Positions 5,434-5,580 of a DNA stretch of 5,580 nucleotides are shown here, in pieces (positions within the stretch are counted from its first letter, which is position 1; each line of letters opens with the position of its first letter). A program made the position numbers and the translations under genes. The stretch is from Spirochaetota bacterium (GTDB lineage Bacteria; Spirochaetota; Spirochaetia; Treponematales; UBA12059): contig JAKLIU010000148.1 in the NCBI GenBank assembly GCA_022709445.1, forward strand, positions 1 through 5,580, given 5' to 3'. The notes beneath the pieces were generated by a model. It made no database searches, was not told the origin of the DNA, and worked only from the letters and a program-made list of their open reading frames with translations.

Positions 5434-5462
5434 TTGACGGTACAAGCCCGTTATGGTACCTT
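5434..5462 (+). promoter_or_regulatory. Candidate extended -10 promoter for yajC
   Basis: TTGACG (5434-5439, 5 of 6 consensus) is followed after 17 bases by TACCTT (5457-5462), a weak -10 preceded by TGG, which gives the extended -10 motif TGn. Transcription would begin near 5469, leaving a leader of about 26 bases with AAAGGA (5481-5486) 8 bases before the ATG. It is the best-formed promoter in the window. Confidence 0.6.
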
Positions 5463-5494
5463 GGGGCGCAATCTACCCTCAAAGGATACCGTCT

Positions 5495-5580
5495 ATGAAT
5501 ACCGTTTTTTCCGGCCTGAACCCGCTCCAGGACGCCGCCGCCGCCGCCCCCGCCGCCTCCGGCCAGATGTGGAGCACCGT
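5495..5580 (+). CDS. yajC: Probable YajC, Sec translocase accessory subunit, 3' end outside window
   Basis: Only the first 28 codons and part of another are present. They encode MNTVFSGLNPLQD, an alanine/proline run, then SGQMWST. The start is well supported: AAAGGA 8 bases upstream and a good promoter before it. YajC proteins are short (about 85-120 residues), with a variable small-residue N-terminus of this kind leading directly into a single membrane helix and an IRPQ-type motif; the visible part fits that N-terminus, but the diagnostic helix is beyond the edge. If right, it acts at the inner membrane with SecDF, and secD and secF would be expected next. The GCC codon run gives the polyalanine stretch and is not evidence of a repeat expansion. 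Another small membrane or secreted protein is possible. Confidence 0.55.
   Translation, partial: MNTVFSGLNPLQDAAAAAPAASGQMWST

Noticed and set aside
4657..5445. Minus-strand open frames across arcC
   Set aside because: His/Asp/Gly/Val-rich mirror of the arcC codons, no ribosome binding site and no family resemblance.
5534..5559. GCC triplet run
   Set aside because: It encodes the Ala/Pro-rich N-terminus of the probable YajC and is too short and interrupted to be called a microsatellite.
1..5580. CRISPR array, tRNA/rRNA genes, insertion sequences, attachment sites, toxin-antitoxin or defence genes
   Set aside because: I looked on both strands and saw no spaced repeat array, cloverleaf, transposase or terminal inverted repeats; nearly all sequence is accounted for by the listed genes and short spacers.

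Overview
The window is a GC-rich (roughly two-thirds G+C by eye), densely coding bacterial chromosome segment with ordinary housekeeping and metabolic content. It holds seven genes, two of them cut by the window edges. Strong AGGAGG/AAGGA-type ribosome binding sites precede most starts. The mix (CHASE/PAS/HisKA_2 sensor kinase, solo carbamate kinase, IspH, a small nitroreductase, a uridine kinase, a signal-peptide protein resembling a family I associate with Treponema-like spirochaetes and clostridia, and a YajC-like start) fits an anaerobic, GC-rich bacterium. Spirochaetota is my best guess, held with low confidence because no rRNA or phylogenetic marker is present.

Layout. 1-1220 (+): C-terminal part of a membrane sensor histidine kinase that enters from the left edge. 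1272-1910 (-): uridine kinase (udk), convergent with the kinase. 1999-2568 (-): FMN nitroreductase. 2569-2766: a 198-base gap rich in repeats and dyads, probably the nitroreductase control region. 2767-3606 (-): ispH, last enzyme of the MEP isoprenoid pathway. 3607-3665: a 59-base divergent spacer with a palindromic AGTATACT box and a hairpin next to a ribosome binding site. 3666-4247 (+): exported protein of unknown function. 4372-5316 (+): carbamate kinase (arcC) behind its own candidate promoter. 5317-5494: a strong nested hairpin, a second GC hairpin and a good sigma70-type promoter. 5495-5580 (+): the first 28 codons of a probable yajC, running off the right edge.

The genes do not form one pathway. 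ispH, the nitroreductase and udk share the minus strand but are separated by 198 and 88 bases, so they need not be one operon. The exported protein and arcC are separated by 124 bases containing a promoter-like sequence, and yajC has its own promoter, so most genes here look individually transcribed.

I found no CRISPR array, mobile element, tRNA/rRNA, toxin-antitoxin or defence module, and no convincing previously undescribed system. The items most worth a second look are non-coding: the repeat-rich region upstream of the nitroreductase, the nested hairpin after arcC, and the compact ispH/exported-protein divergent promoter region. The exported protein is the only gene without an assignable function.
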